Shown here: one piece after another, positions 49,154-57,998 of the stretch | Position numbering within the stretch: position 1 is the first letter of the stretch | Layout: every line of letters starts with the position of its first letter | Source of the DNA: Paenibacillus periandrae | GTDB taxonomy: Bacteria; Bacillota; Bacilli; Paenibacillales; NBRC-103111 | Direction: 5' to 3' | NCBI RefSeq assembly: GCF_022458865.1 | Contig: NZ_JAJNMU010000005.1 | Coordinates: forward strand, 248,001-312,000 | Length of the DNA: 64,000 bases | The notes under the pieces: generated by a model | The model's input: only the letters and a program-made list of their open reading frames with translations | The model's database searches: none | Told to the model about the DNA's origin: nothing | Translations under genes and position numbers: made by a program

Positions 49154-49967
49154 CTGCAAGCTTATCTAAAATAAAGGCTTCAACAACCTTGGCGACGCCA
49201 TCGTTCATATTGGTATCCGTCACAAAATTGGCGATTTGCTTAATATCATCATGGGCGTTGCCCATCGCCACGCCCAGTCCTGCAAATGTAATCATGGCCA
49301 GGTCGTTGTAGCTGTCACCAATGGCAATAACCTCTTCTTGTTGAATGCCAAGCTGCTGAATCAGATGATGCAAGCTAGTCCCTTTATCTACGCCAGCTTC
49401 CGTGAACTCCAGGAAAAACGGCTTTGAGCGTACAACACTCAGCTTGTCTTTGAGCTGCTCTTGCAGTTTCTTTTCGACCTTTACGAGCTTAACAGGGTCT
49501 TCCATCATTAATACCTTGACGACGGGTTGTTGGATCGCATCGACAAAGCTGTCTACCTTGACGATTTTCATTCCCGTAATAACGGATTCGATATCGGTAT
49601 ACTCATTATGAGCTTCTGTTACGATCTCATCACCTGTATAGGTATGAATCCATGCTTCCTCTTGTTTACTGATGTGGTACAGCTCATGTACGGTTTCTGG
49701 CGTTAAGGTACTGCTGAATATCAGTTCGTTGGTTGCACAGTTCATAATTGTCGCACCGTTGAAGGATAATAGATAACTTCCGTATTTTTCGAGCTCCAGC
49801 TCCTTGGCAATATGGGTCATCGCAAACGTAGGACGGCCCGAAGCAAGTACTACCTTAACCCCTGCTTCCTGTGCGCTGATTAATGCTTTCAGGGTACGCG
49901 GAGAGATGGTATGGTCATCCCGAAGCAACGTGTCATCTAAATCAAGTACGATCATTTTGTAGTTCAT
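49146..49967 (-). CDS. Cof-type HAD-IIB family hydrolase
   Basis: A 273-residue phosphatase: HAD motif I LDLDDTLLRDDHTIS (Asp10, Asp12), motif II LASGRP, motif III with Lys before DKGTSLHHLIQQLGI and motif IV IGDSYNDLAMI. Cof/YidA-type enzymes dephosphorylate sugar phosphates or FMN. Stands alone on the minus strand. Confidence 0.92.
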   Translation of the reverse strand: MNYKMIVLDLDDTLLRDDHTISPRTLKALISAQEAGVKVVLASGRPTFAMTHIAKELELEKYGSYLLSFNGATIMNCATNELIFSSTLTPETVHELYHISKQEEAWIHTYTGDEIVTEAHNEYTDIESVITGMKIVKVDSFVDAIQQPVVKVLMMEDPVKLVKVEKKLQEQLKDKLSVVRSKPFFLEFTEAGVDKGTSLHHLIQQLGIQQEEVIAIGDSYNDLAMITFAGLGVAMGNAHDDIKQIANFVTDTNMNDGVAKVVEAFILDKLAAI

Positions 49968-50067
49968 CCTATTACGCCCTTTCCAGTCTGCTCAATCCTA
50001 TGAAGAATCTGCTTTTCATTGTCCCAGAACTCTTTTATGAAAGCAAGGGGTTGGCATGTATGACGCT

Positions 50068-50553
50068 TTACGAAACTGTGCGCTGCAGCCTGCGGTATCT
50101 GAGCAGCATGGCAGCACGCCACGGCACGAGCATTCCAAAAGCGAGTAGAAAGAAAAGCGCTCCCGTTTGCGGGATCGATATATATGTTTCGATGTAGCTA
50201 TGAAGTGCTACCCGTAATGCCAACAGACCGAGCATGACGAATGCAAACGACTTGGATCGCTTGACGAACACATGACCCTCGTGCAGCTCCAATTGCGAGC
50301 TTCGGATTAATGGATAAGAAAACAGCAGCAGTCCCACCAAAAAAGCAAGTACGCCCCACAACACAGGCACATGAAACGCTGGTGCAACAAACATCAGAAA
50401 CCCGGTGCTCATACCGATCGGAGGCATGATGATCTTCGCAGTTGTGATCGGTTTGTTGGTCGCCCGCATACGCACGAAGATCGCTAGCAATGCCATTGCT
50501 ACCATCCCAATGCTCGAAACTACTTGTATATGAAATGCACCGAAGTGGACCAT
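50068..50553 (-). CDS. CcdC-like membrane protein (DUF1453)
   Basis: A 161-residue protein with about five membrane segments (VVSSIGMVAMALLAIFVRMR, MFVAPAFHVPVLWGVLAFLV, SFAFVMLGLLALRVALHSYI). It matches the CcdC family of Bacillus, found near cytochrome c biogenesis genes but of unknown role. GGAGG precedes the ATG. Its promoter lies between two identical operators. Confidence 0.82.
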   Translation of the reverse strand: MVHFGAFHIQVVSSIGMVAMALLAIFVRMRATNKPITTAKIIMPPIGMSTGFLMFVAPAFHVPVLWGVLAFLVGLLLFSYPLIRSSQLELHEGHVFVKRSKSFAFVMLGLLALRVALHSYIETYISIPQTGALFFLLAFGMLVPWRAAMLLRYRRLQRTVS

Positions 50554-50607
50554 AGCCGTATTCCTCCAGTTGTAGGTTTCCCATCATAGTCTTAGCAGTC
50601 ATCTTTA

Positions 50608-50673
50608 TTAGTCATTTGTGACTAATATAATTATGATTATATATCGTTAATATGGAGTAGTCAACCGTGACTA
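50608..50673 (-). promoter_or_regulatory. ccdC-like gene promoter flanked by two operators
   Basis: TAGTCA-N4-TGACTA occurs twice: TTAGTCA-TTTG-TGACTAA (50608-50625) and TAGTCA-ACCG-TGACTA (50658-50673), centres 49 bases apart. Between them on the minus strand is a consensus promoter: -35 TTGACT (50664-50659, inside the distal operator), 17-bp spacer, -10 TATAAT (50641-50636). The proximal operator lies just after the start point. A dimeric repressor at both sites would shut the gene; its identity is unknown. Confidence 0.75.
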
Positions 50674-50733
50674 TGACCCATATATCGTAAATGGATGGGG
50701 ATTTTGTATTTGCTTTGACTCCCATACATACAC

Positions 50734-50772
50734 AAAAAAGCGAATTCTGCGCTGAAACGCATACTCCGCTTT
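50734..50772 (-). terminator. terminator after the response regulator gene
   Basis: Minus strand: AAAGCG...TGCG pairs with CGCA...CGCTTT, followed by a T run. It lies 65 bases after the end of the regulator gene. Confidence 0.75.
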
Positions 50773-50836
50773 GTTTAATCCGTATACATACCGGTCTCGC
50801 CCCCAATATGATGAAATAGATGAATGGTTTAAAGAC

Positions 50837-51622
50837 TTATTTTAATATTCGCAGCTCTCTTGCCCGTTTAATAGCCTGCGCCCGCCTTTTCACACCAAGC
50901 TTGCTGTATAGATTATACAAATGGTTTTTGACGGTTCCTTCCGTTAACATGTATCGATCAGCTATTTCCTTATTGGATAAGCCTTCTGCCAGAGCCAGTA
51001 ATATCTCCGTTTCGCGGTTCGTCAAGGGGTCAATAAGGAGGGGTGGGGCTTCCCTAATATTTCGCTCAGCTTGCTCAATATGAGGCTTCATATGTTCATG
51101 ATGGTTTGTCAATTGGTGTGATTCAAAAAGCTGATACGTTAGATCTCTCCCTTCTATCCGATCTGGCGAATTCTTCATCAAGTTACTGCCTGGCTCCTTC
51201 TGGTCCATGTCAGCCCCCGCAGCAATTGCAATCGACCAGCGATCCACCTGAGCAACTTCTTTCAAAAGCTTATCAAACACTCTCTGAATCGTTCGCAGCA
51301 GTCTATCCTGTGTAACCGGCTTGACGATATAATCGGAGGCATATACGTCGAATGCAGACAGTGCGTATTCCTTATGTGAGGTTACAAACACAATTTTTAT
51401 ATTCTCGTCGCGCGCTCTTAACCTTTCGGCAAATTCGATTCCGCTTTCTCTCGGCATACTAATATCAACAAGCACCAGATCGACTTCATGGTTCTCCATA
51501 TATGAATATGCAGCTATCGTGTCCAGAAAACAGCCCACGACTTCGACTTCCTTGATCTTGCCCAGCATTCGTCTCATGATCAAATGCATCGCTCCTTCGT
51601 CATCAATAATGACGATCTTCAT
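50837..51622 (-). CDS. response regulator with LuxR-type HTH
   Basis: A 261-residue protein: receiver at 1-120 (MKIVIIDDEGAMHLIMRRML, phospho-acceptor in VDLVLVDISMP, ASDYIVKPV) and a LuxR HTH at about 195-258 (LTNRETEILLALAEGLSNKE, then MLTEGTVKNHLYNLYSKLGV). The receiver looks like those of LytTR-type regulators, while the output is LuxR-type; a 70-residue linker joins them. ATG behind GGGAGGGGTGTGAG. The downstream end of a two-gene unit with the 7TM kinase. Confidence 0.9.
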   Translation of the reverse strand: MKIVIIDDEGAMHLIMRRMLGKIKEVEVVGCFLDTIAAYSYMENHEVDLVLVDISMPRESGIEFAERLRARDENIKIVFVTSHKEYALSAFDVYASDYIVKPVTQDRLLRTIQRVFDKLLKEVAQVDRWSIAIAAGADMDQKEPGSNLMKNSPDRIEGRDLTYQLFESHQLTNHHEHMKPHIEQAERNIREAPPLLIDPLTNRETEILLALAEGLSNKEIADRYMLTEGTVKNHLYNLYSKLGVKRRAQAIKRARELRILK

Positions 51623-51657
51623 CTCACACCCCTCCCTCCCTCTTGTTCGATAATGGC

Positions 51658-53427
51658 TCAAGCTTCCTCGTGAAGCGTAGGAATGGAAAAGTAAAAGACG
51701 CTCCCTTGATCAGGCTTACTATCGAACCAAATATCTCCGCCGTTCATTCGAACGAATTCCCTGCATAAGGTAAGCCCCAACCCTACACCCCGCTCCCCAG
51801 CCGTTCCGATTGAAGAAACCGGATTGACGTCTTGAAATAAGGTACTGGCCTTATCCGGTGTTATACCAGCCCCTGTATCTCTGATCGATACAATAATTTC
51901 ATTGTCTACCTGATGGGCCTCGATATGGACGCTACCATCGCTATCTGTAAATTTAATCGCATTGGACAGTAGATTGCGAATAACCAGATCCAACATTTCT
52001 TTGTCGGCATAAATCCGTGTCCCCTTCGGTATCAGTGACGTAATATGAATACGTTTACCATTACTGCGCACCTGCAGCAGCCGAATATTAGCCTGAATAG
52101 TGTTGGACAAATCAACGATAACCGGGTTAAAAACCACTCCACCTTTTTGGCTGCGGAACCATTCCAGCAAACTCTCCACCAACATAAAGGTATTCTGGAT
52201 TTGCTGTCTCATTTCGTTGACGACCTCATCATGCTCCCCATCACAAGACAGCATTTCCTCCTCCATGAGCTCCATCAAACTGACAAGCACCGCAAGCGGG
52301 TCGCGAATATCGTGAGCGATAACATTAAACAGCTTGTCCTTGAACGAATTCAGCTCACCTAGCTGCTTGGAGCTGGTTAACAGCCTCTCCTGATTATGCA
52401 CATCCTCTGTCACATCACTTAACAGCAGCATAATACCCAGCGCAACCTGTTTGTTGTCTTTGATCTGTGAAATATGGACATTATAAACCTTGGAGGTTTG
52501 CGTCTCTGTAATCATCAGTCTGCTGTCCTTGAACGGCTCCTGCCTGGTCCTGTCTACTAGCTCCGGATATACTGAGAAAACGTCGGAAACCAGCATACCA
52601 TTCGCTTTTTTATGATTCAGGCCTGCCATAACCTGTCTGGCTGACTGATTGAAGCTGGTGACTCTATAGTCCAGATCCAATACAATAACGGCATCGCGCA
52701 TCGATTCAAACACCTTTTGCAATGCCAGAGGAGCCAGCTTCAACAGATTAAATTGATAGATTCCCCACATAAAAAAGATCCCCGAAAAAACAAAGCCGAA
52801 GGGAGAAAAATCAACCAAAGTGGGTATAATGCCGCTTAAATATATTGCCGTTACGCCATAAGGCCCACAGGATCCAATCACCACAAAAATGATTTGCTTC
52901 CTCAACGCAGGAACTGCTTCCCGATACATACGGAACAGCAGCCCCATACCGATAAGGCAAAAGAAATAGGCGTACCCCACATGAAGCTTATATAGAGGAC
53001 CCGTGACCATGGAAGCCAGTGGAACTCCCTCAGACTCGTCAATCGTTATACTTTTATAAAACAAGTGGTGCCAGTCGTTCGTATAATGTGCTATGAATGT
53101 AATAACAGGAACAACCATCAGCAAGGCAATTCTCCATTTGTTCAGTAAAGCCTGGCGGCCCGTAAACTGCAGCACCATCATAAACCAGAGTACCGTGCCA
53201 AATGGAATCCCGATATATTCAAACCTTAACCAGAAGCGGATTTGCTCCAGACTGGAGCTGACAATTTCAAAGGCATACCCGAAAGAATAAAAGGAACCCG
53301 ACAGCAAGACCAAGCCTAAGCTGACCGCGATCGGCAGCTCTCTTCTTTTCCAGCAAAGGTAGGTCATGAATAAGGAACAGCAGGTAGCGGCCATCAGCAA
53401 TGCAGAGAAATACAGTATGTAGCTCAT
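51658..53427 (-). CDS. 7TM sensor histidine kinase
   Basis: A 589-residue kinase. Seven membrane segments at about residues 1-230 (histidine kinase N-terminal 7TM type), a PAS domain at about 240-350 (MRDAVIVLDLDYRVTSFNQS), the H box FKDKLFNVIAHDIRDPLAVL near 370, and an ATPase domain with LVIRNLLSNAIKFTDSDG, DTGAGI and GVGLGLTLCREFVRMNGG. It should phosphorylate the LuxR-type regulator encoded 35 bases downstream. Signal unknown. Confidence 0.92.
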   Translation of the reverse strand: MSYILYFSALLMAATCCSLFMTYLCWKRRELPIAVSLGLVLLSGSFYSFGYAFEIVSSSLEQIRFWLRFEYIGIPFGTVLWFMMVLQFTGRQALLNKWRIALLMVVPVITFIAHYTNDWHHLFYKSITIDESEGVPLASMVTGPLYKLHVGYAYFFCLIGMGLLFRMYREAVPALRKQIIFVVIGSCGPYGVTAIYLSGIIPTLVDFSPFGFVFSGIFFMWGIYQFNLLKLAPLALQKVFESMRDAVIVLDLDYRVTSFNQSARQVMAGLNHKKANGMLVSDVFSVYPELVDRTRQEPFKDSRLMITETQTSKVYNVHISQIKDNKQVALGIMLLLSDVTEDVHNQERLLTSSKQLGELNSFKDKLFNVIAHDIRDPLAVLVSLMELMEEEMLSCDGEHDEVVNEMRQQIQNTFMLVESLLEWFRSQKGGVVFNPVIVDLSNTIQANIRLLQVRSNGKRIHITSLIPKGTRIYADKEMLDLVIRNLLSNAIKFTDSDGSVHIEAHQVDNEIIVSIRDTGAGITPDKASTLFQDVNPVSSIGTAGERGVGLGLTLCREFVRMNGGDIWFDSKPDQGSVFYFSIPTLHEEA

Positions 53428-53654
53428 AATCAGCTGCTACCCTCCAGGCAGAATTTGATCCAAACCTATCGTAAAATTGTATGCAAGAAAGGATCTCGCC
53501 TTTGGAGATCCAAACAGATTAATAATTTTACAGTTTTTTGCAAAACAACACTGTTCCTTCACCTGTCCAAGTCGGTATATTTATTAGCTATCCGGATTTT
53601 ATTATAGCTTATCTACCTGCGGTTAGGGATTATTTTTTAATGAATTCGTTGGAC

Positions 53655-54518
53655 TCAGGGATACACAGTCACAATGATTCCATCCATGTTATTGCCAGAT
53701 ATCTCATAGCGGCGGTTGGCTGGCACTTTAATCGTCGTGTTATTGGAAACAGGATAATAAGAGACCTCATACTTCTCACCATCGACCTTGAACGTGATGT
53801 TCTTTTCTTTTTTCACATAGTCCAAATATTGCTCCAAAACCATATGCTGTTTTTGCATAATGGCGCTGTGAGGCAAACCAACATAACGATAATGCCAAGG
53901 CTCATATTGAATGCCTGTAATCGCTGTCTGATCCTTCGGATAGCGTAAAATAAAACCGTATTTCCACGCATTCTGATTAAGCCACTTTCCTTCAGGCGCT
54001 TGATTCATCTCCATCAAGGTTGATCCAATATCCAGAGATAAACCCAGATTGTGTTCGCTGTATCCCGCGGGCAATGCATAGTCCGAGCCCATTTCTTCAT
54101 ACAGCTTTGCTTGCTCCTTCAGGTCCCGATAGCCGCTTGTTATAGAAAAGTTGCGTACTTTATCTTGTTCAGCAGCACCCACCAGCTTCAGGAATGCTTG
54201 AACTACACTTTTGGATAATTGGATATTGTTATCATACAAGCCATAACCCTTAACCAGTTCTTTGTGCTGAGACAGCTTGACCACATCGGATTTCACACCT
54301 TGCTGATGAAGGGGATACACCTTATTGACCAATATCAGATTCCCTTGGTAGACCTGATCCTTTGCCACCTTTATCGTTTGGTTCTTCTCCTGGGAAGACA
54401 CCTCTTGTGCTTGGTTCGGTTTGTTACTTGGAAACAACGATGCGACCTCGGCCTTTTGTTGATAGGCTCCATAACCGAGCAGTACAACAAAAACAAACAA
54501 AAAAACCCACTTCTTCAT
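53655..54518 (-). CDS. vanY: VanY-type D,D-carboxypeptidase
   Basis: A 287-residue M15 peptidase with a signal anchor (WVFLFVFVVLLGYGAYQQKA). The zinc site is SEHNLGLSLDIG (H-x6-D) and EPWHYRYVG (E-x2-H). It would trim the terminal D-Ala from peptidoglycan stems at the cell surface. A C-terminal extension of about 60 residues (VDGEKYEVSYYPVS onwards) is unusual for VanY. ATG eight bases after GGAGGG. Preceded by a direct-repeat site and by vanS/vanR-like genes. Confidence 0.87.
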   Translation of the reverse strand: MKKWVFLFVFVVLLGYGAYQQKAEVASLFPSNKPNQAQEVSSQEKNQTIKVAKDQVYQGNLILVNKVYPLHQQGVKSDVVKLSQHKELVKGYGLYDNNIQLSKSVVQAFLKLVGAAEQDKVRNFSITSGYRDLKEQAKLYEEMGSDYALPAGYSEHNLGLSLDIGSTLMEMNQAPEGKWLNQNAWKYGFILRYPKDQTAITGIQYEPWHYRYVGLPHSAIMQKQHMVLEQYLDYVKKEKNITFKVDGEKYEVSYYPVSNNTTIKVPANRRYEISGNNMDGIIVTVYP

Positions 54519-54561
54519 CCTCAATTCCCTCCTATCCTTTACACCTTCAGGATAGGGGAAA

Positions 54562-54603
54562 ATTTTAAAAAAGAAGTCGGGTAAACTTAAAGTTTTTCTT
54601 AAA
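54562..54603 (-). promoter_or_regulatory. vanY promoter with OmpR-type direct repeats
   Basis: Minus strand TTTAAG occurs twice at a 12-base step (54603-54598 and 54591-54586). The second copy takes the -35 position, 18 bases before a TAAAAT -10 box (54567-54562). Tandem hexamers one helical turn apart next to a poor -35 are typical of OmpR/PhoP/VanR activation, so the adjacent VanR-like regulator is the likely activator. Confidence 0.6.
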
Positions 54604-54643
54604 TTATGGGGAACGGAGGCTTGCGATAGGTTGTATAGCTTCT

Positions 54644-55747
54644 TTATATGGTTGTGTGCTCTCGGGGTAACCGCACCTCAAAGACCGTACGAATCAAGCT
54701 GCTTTGCACCGAAACCGTGCCCTGATGCTGGGACACAATATTTTTTGTAATGTACAAGCCGAGACCTGTGCTTCCCCTTTGATGGGTACGTGATGGGTCG
54801 CCGGTATAAAACATTTCAAAGATATGGGGCAGCTCCTCAGGCTCAATACGATCACCGTAATTGATTACTTCAACTACCACATCGCCGGCATCGAGATAGC
54901 CATTAATATCGACAAACTGACCGTCACTGCCATAACGGATGGCATTGGTCAGCAGATTTTGAAATACACGTGCCAGTAGCTCGCCGTCACCCCACATATT
55001 CAGATGCGGAGCCACATTCAGTCTGGCTATAAGTTGATTTTTCTCCAGAACCGGATAGAGCTCTTCATTGACTTGTATAAGCAGTTCGCTGAGATCTATT
55101 TGTTTCTTATCAATGGGAAGCATGCCATAGTTCATTCTCGTGATTTCAAATAGCTCATCTATCAGCTTTTCTAATCGTTGAGACTTGGTAAAGGCGATGC
55201 TCGTGTAATGCTTGATTTGTTCCTCTGTCAATTGATCGTCCTTAAGAATGAAGTCCAAATAACCCAAAACAGAAGTCAGAGGCGTACGCAAATCATGAGC
55301 CAAATTCAACACCAATTGATCCTTGCTGCTTTCAGCAAAATCGCCTCTTTCTACAGCGGCTTGCAATTTTTCACTCGCCAAATTAATATCCTTCGCAATG
55401 ATCCCAAACTCATCGCTCGCTGAGATATGAATCCGATTGTTAAAATCGCCATTGGCAAGATGATGAATCCCGTTGGAAATCTTACGAAAATAAGCGGCAT
55501 AAGGCTTTGTTAAGAAAAAGAAAAACATAATCGCGAGCGGGACAAATATAATCAGGAAAAAGTTGACGTCTCCGATCCTATTCACAAACAAGCGAATATA
55601 AGCCATAGTATCTCCATATCGGACTTGGGAATGATAATACAGCTGGAGAGCTTTATAAAGTATATAAGTAAGGATGCCGGATAGCAGCATACTTAAACCG
55701 AGTAACAGGATCATGGTGGACCGGAAGCTGCGCAGCTTTTTATCCAT
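54644..55747 (-). CDS. VanS-like sensor histidine kinase
   Basis: A 367-residue kinase with two membrane segments (STMILLLGLSMLLSGILTYI and GDVNFFLIIFVPLAIMFFFF), HAMP (IHHLANGDFNNRIHISASDE), H box LVLNLAHDLRTPLTSVLGYL, and ATPase boxes LLARVFQNLLTNAIRYGSDG and RGSTGLGLYITKNIVSQHQG. The sequence is VanS-like. I take the ATG at 55747, which overlaps the vanR stop; a TTG five codons earlier is possible. Confidence 0.85.
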   Translation of the reverse strand: MDKKLRSFRSTMILLLGLSMLLSGILTYILYKALQLYYHSQVRYGDTMAYIRLFVNRIGDVNFFLIIFVPLAIMFFFFLTKPYAAYFRKISNGIHHLANGDFNNRIHISASDEFGIIAKDINLASEKLQAAVERGDFAESSKDQLVLNLAHDLRTPLTSVLGYLDFILKDDQLTEEQIKHYTSIAFTKSQRLEKLIDELFEITRMNYGMLPIDKKQIDLSELLIQVNEELYPVLEKNQLIARLNVAPHLNMWGDGELLARVFQNLLTNAIRYGSDGQFVDINGYLDAGDVVVEVINYGDRIEPEELPHIFEMFYTGDPSRTHQRGSTGLGLYITKNIVSQHQGTVSVQSSLIRTVFEVRLPREHTTI

Positions 55748-56435
55748 TAAATGTGTATCCAACTCCCCATATGGTTTTGATCAGCTTGTTTTTATGCATA
55801 TCCTCTCCAAGCTTTTTCCGTAGGGTGCGGATATGTACCATGACCGTATTACCCCCCTCATAGTAGGCTTCGCCCCACACCTGTTGAAAAATATGCTCCG
55901 CACTATAGACCTTCTTGGGAGAACGAGCCAGCAAATACAAAATATCAAATTCCTTCGGCGTCAGCTCGACAGTCTGTCCATACAGGGTAACGGTACGTTG
56001 ATCCGGATAAATGGCCAAGCCCCCTGCCTCCAACACCGGTTTATTTGCTTCCGCCGCTTGACTCAACTGCATCGAACGCCGCAGCTGCGCATTCACGCGA
56101 GCTACCAATTCCATCGGGTTGAACGGTTTGGTCATGTAATCGTCCGCTCCCCTTACCAGTCCTGCGATCTTATCCAGATCAGAGGTTTTGGCACTCAAAA
56201 AAATGATAGGCATGGTATGCTGTTCCCGAATTTGTCGGGTGACCTCATAACCGTCCAGCTTGGGCATCATAATATCCAAAATCGCCAAATCAATGGCATA
56301 TGTCTGAACAGCTTGAACAGCTTCCAGTCCATTCGAGGCTTTAATAACGTCATAACCCTCTTTGTGCAAATGCAGCTCAATCAGCTCCGCAATCTCTAAT
56401 TCATCATCAGCTATTAAAATCGTAATTCGTTTCAT
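55740..56435 (-). CDS. VanR-like response regulator, OmpR family
   Basis: A 231-residue regulator: receiver at 1-118 (ITILIADDELEIAELIEL, acceptor in IDLAILDIMMPKLDGYEV, MTKPFNPME) and OmpR winged helix at 135-230 (LTPKEFDILYLLARSPKKVY, VMVHIRTLRKKLGEDMHKNK). It is VanR-like. ATG at 56435 with AAGGG nine bases upstream. It lies 19 bases after yitT and overlaps vanS. No VanH, VanA-type ligase or VanX gene is near. Confidence 0.88.
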   Translation of the reverse strand: MKRITILIADDELEIAELIELHLHKEGYDVIKASNGLEAVQAVQTYAIDLAILDIMMPKLDGYEVTRQIREQHTMPIIFLSAKTSDLDKIAGLVRGADDYMTKPFNPMELVARVNAQLRRSMQLSQAAEANKPVLEAGGLAIYPDQRTVTLYGQTVELTPKEFDILYLLARSPKKVYSAEHIFQQVWGEAYYEGGNTVMVHIRTLRKKLGEDMHKNKLIKTIWGVGYTFNG

Positions 56436-56454
56436 AGGAACCATCCCTTGTGTG

Positions 56455-57291
56455 TTACTTTGAAATATCAACAAACCCATTGCCGAATACATCACGCACA
56501 TCATGAACAGTAATAAACGCATTTTTATCTATCGACTTCACTATTTTTTTGAGCAAGCTGACTTCCTGCTTACTGACGACAATATAGAGGATCTCTCTGG
56601 GTTGTTTGGAATAGTAGCCATGGCCATAGATGACGGTAACACCTCTGTCCAACCGCACGTTCACTTGCTCGGCGATCTTATTCTGTTCCTCGGATATGAT
56701 CGTGACCGCCTTTTTGGGATTAACGCCTTCAATAATAAAATCCATCACTTTGGTGCCAACATAAAGCATAATAATCGTAAGCATCAAGCTCTGGGCCCCA
56801 ATAATAAAATAGGAAGAGGCAGCTACGATCAAATCCAACATCAGCAAGGAGTAGCTGATATTCCAGTCCAAATACTTATTTGCAATTCTGGCCAGTATCG
56901 TCGAGCCTGCCGTAGTACCGCCAACCCGTATGATCAAGCCTAGCCCGATACCTGCAAATACCCCGCCAAATATGGCATTCACCAGCAGTTCATTAGAGGA
57001 AATGCGCCAACCCTCTGTAACGTACAGAAAAAAAGAATTAAAGACCACAGCAATAATCGTATAAATAATCGTCATCTTGTCCAAAAACCTATAGCCGATC
57101 ATCAGTAAAAATGCATTCAATATCAAGTTGACCAGTCCCGGAGACCATTGGAACAAGTAAAATAAAATAATCGTTAATCCCGTAACCCCACCCTCACCGA
57201 ACGTATTGGGAATAATAAAAAGATTAACCGCCAGTGCGAACATCAAAGAACCTGTTATAAGAAAAATCATATCTATGCCCTTTTGTTTCAT
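56455..57291 (-). CDS. YitT family membrane protein
   Basis: A 278-residue protein: five membrane segments of the YitT/DUF161 domain (MIFLITGSLMFALAVNLFII, GIGLGLIIRVGGTTAGSTIL) and a C-terminal DUF2179 domain (YGHGYYSKQPREILYIVVSK). Function unknown, possibly transport. ATG at 57291 behind AAAGGTGG. Upstream of vanR in the same direction. Confidence 0.9.
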   Translation of the reverse strand: MKQKGIDMIFLITGSLMFALAVNLFIIPNTFGEGGVTGLTIILFYLFQWSPGLVNLILNAFLLMIGYRFLDKMTIIYTIIAVVFNSFFLYVTEGWRISSNELLVNAIFGGVFAGIGLGLIIRVGGTTAGSTILARIANKYLDWNISYSLLMLDLIVAASSYFIIGAQSLMLTIIMLYVGTKVMDFIIEGVNPKKAVTIISEEQNKIAEQVNVRLDRGVTVIYGHGYYSKQPREILYIVVSKQEVSLLKKIVKSIDKNAFITVHDVRDVFGNGFVDISK

Positions 57292-57447
57292 GACAATGCC
57301 ACCTTTTATATACACGATCCATATGCGAGCGTCCTATACGCGTCAATAGTATACCATATTACGCAATTACGCATTAAATCGAAGATTTTTAGGCTGGCTG
57401 TTCGACGATAGCGCCCCTATCACCCAATCATATCGATGGAAGCATGG

Positions 57448-57487
57448 TTGACTAAACATCTTTTATATGATATCTTTAATTTAAGAT
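57448..57487 (+). promoter_or_regulatory. promoter and MhqR-like operator of marR-pirin operon
   Basis: -35 TTGACT (57448-57453), 17-bp spacer, -10 TATCTT (57471-57476). ATCTTTAATTTAAGAT (57472-57487), a near-perfect palindrome, overlaps the -10. The arms ATCTT/AAGAT resemble the B. subtilis MhqR site (ATCT-N8-AGAT). Likely autorepression by the MarR protein. Confidence 0.6.
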
Positions 57488-57524
57488 TATTTATATGAAG
57501 ATATTATCGATGAGGTGATGCACC

Positions 57525-57998
57525 ATGACGAAGCAGGCCGCGGATGATGATCAAGCTCTTTCACTCAAGCTCTTGGTCGTGTTATCCAAAACCTACAAGA
57601 GCCTTATGGATAAGGCTGCCAAGGATGTTAAAAATTATGAGTTAACTCCCTCCGAGTTCGGGATCCTGGAGGTATTATCGACCAAAGGCAAAATACCCAT
57701 TCAACAAATTCGCGAGAAAATTCTAATCACAAGCGGCACGATGACTTATAACCTGGATAAGCTGGAGAAAAAGGGGCTCGTTGAACGGACCCCTTGTCTT
57801 GAAGACCGAAGGGTTGTTTATGCGGATTTGACGGTTGCAGGTAAAGAAATGATTGATCGTATTTTCCCACAGCATGCAGAAAGTATACAGCAAATCATGA
57901 ATGGCCTTTCGCCAGCGCAAAAGCAAGCAACCATTGAGCTGCTCAAACTATTGGGTAAAGGAGTGCATGAATATGACAACATCATTCAGAACTATTGA
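57525..57998 (+). CDS. MarR family regulator
   Basis: A 157-residue winged-helix protein: LTPSEFGILEVLSTKGKIPI, recognition helix KILITSGTMTYNLDKLEKKG and wing ERTPCLEDRRVVYADLTVAG with the DxR motif. A cysteine in the wing (PCLEDRR) might sense electrophiles. GAGGTGA before the ATG. Overlaps the pirin gene by 26 bases, so both are one unit. Confidence 0.92.
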   Translation: MTKQAADDDQALSLKLLVVLSKTYKSLMDKAAKDVKNYELTPSEFGILEVLSTKGKIPIQQIREKILITSGTMTYNLDKLEKKGLVERTPCLEDRRVVYADLTVAGKEMIDRIFPQHAESIQQIMNGLSPAQKQATIELLKLLGKGVHEYDNIIQNY

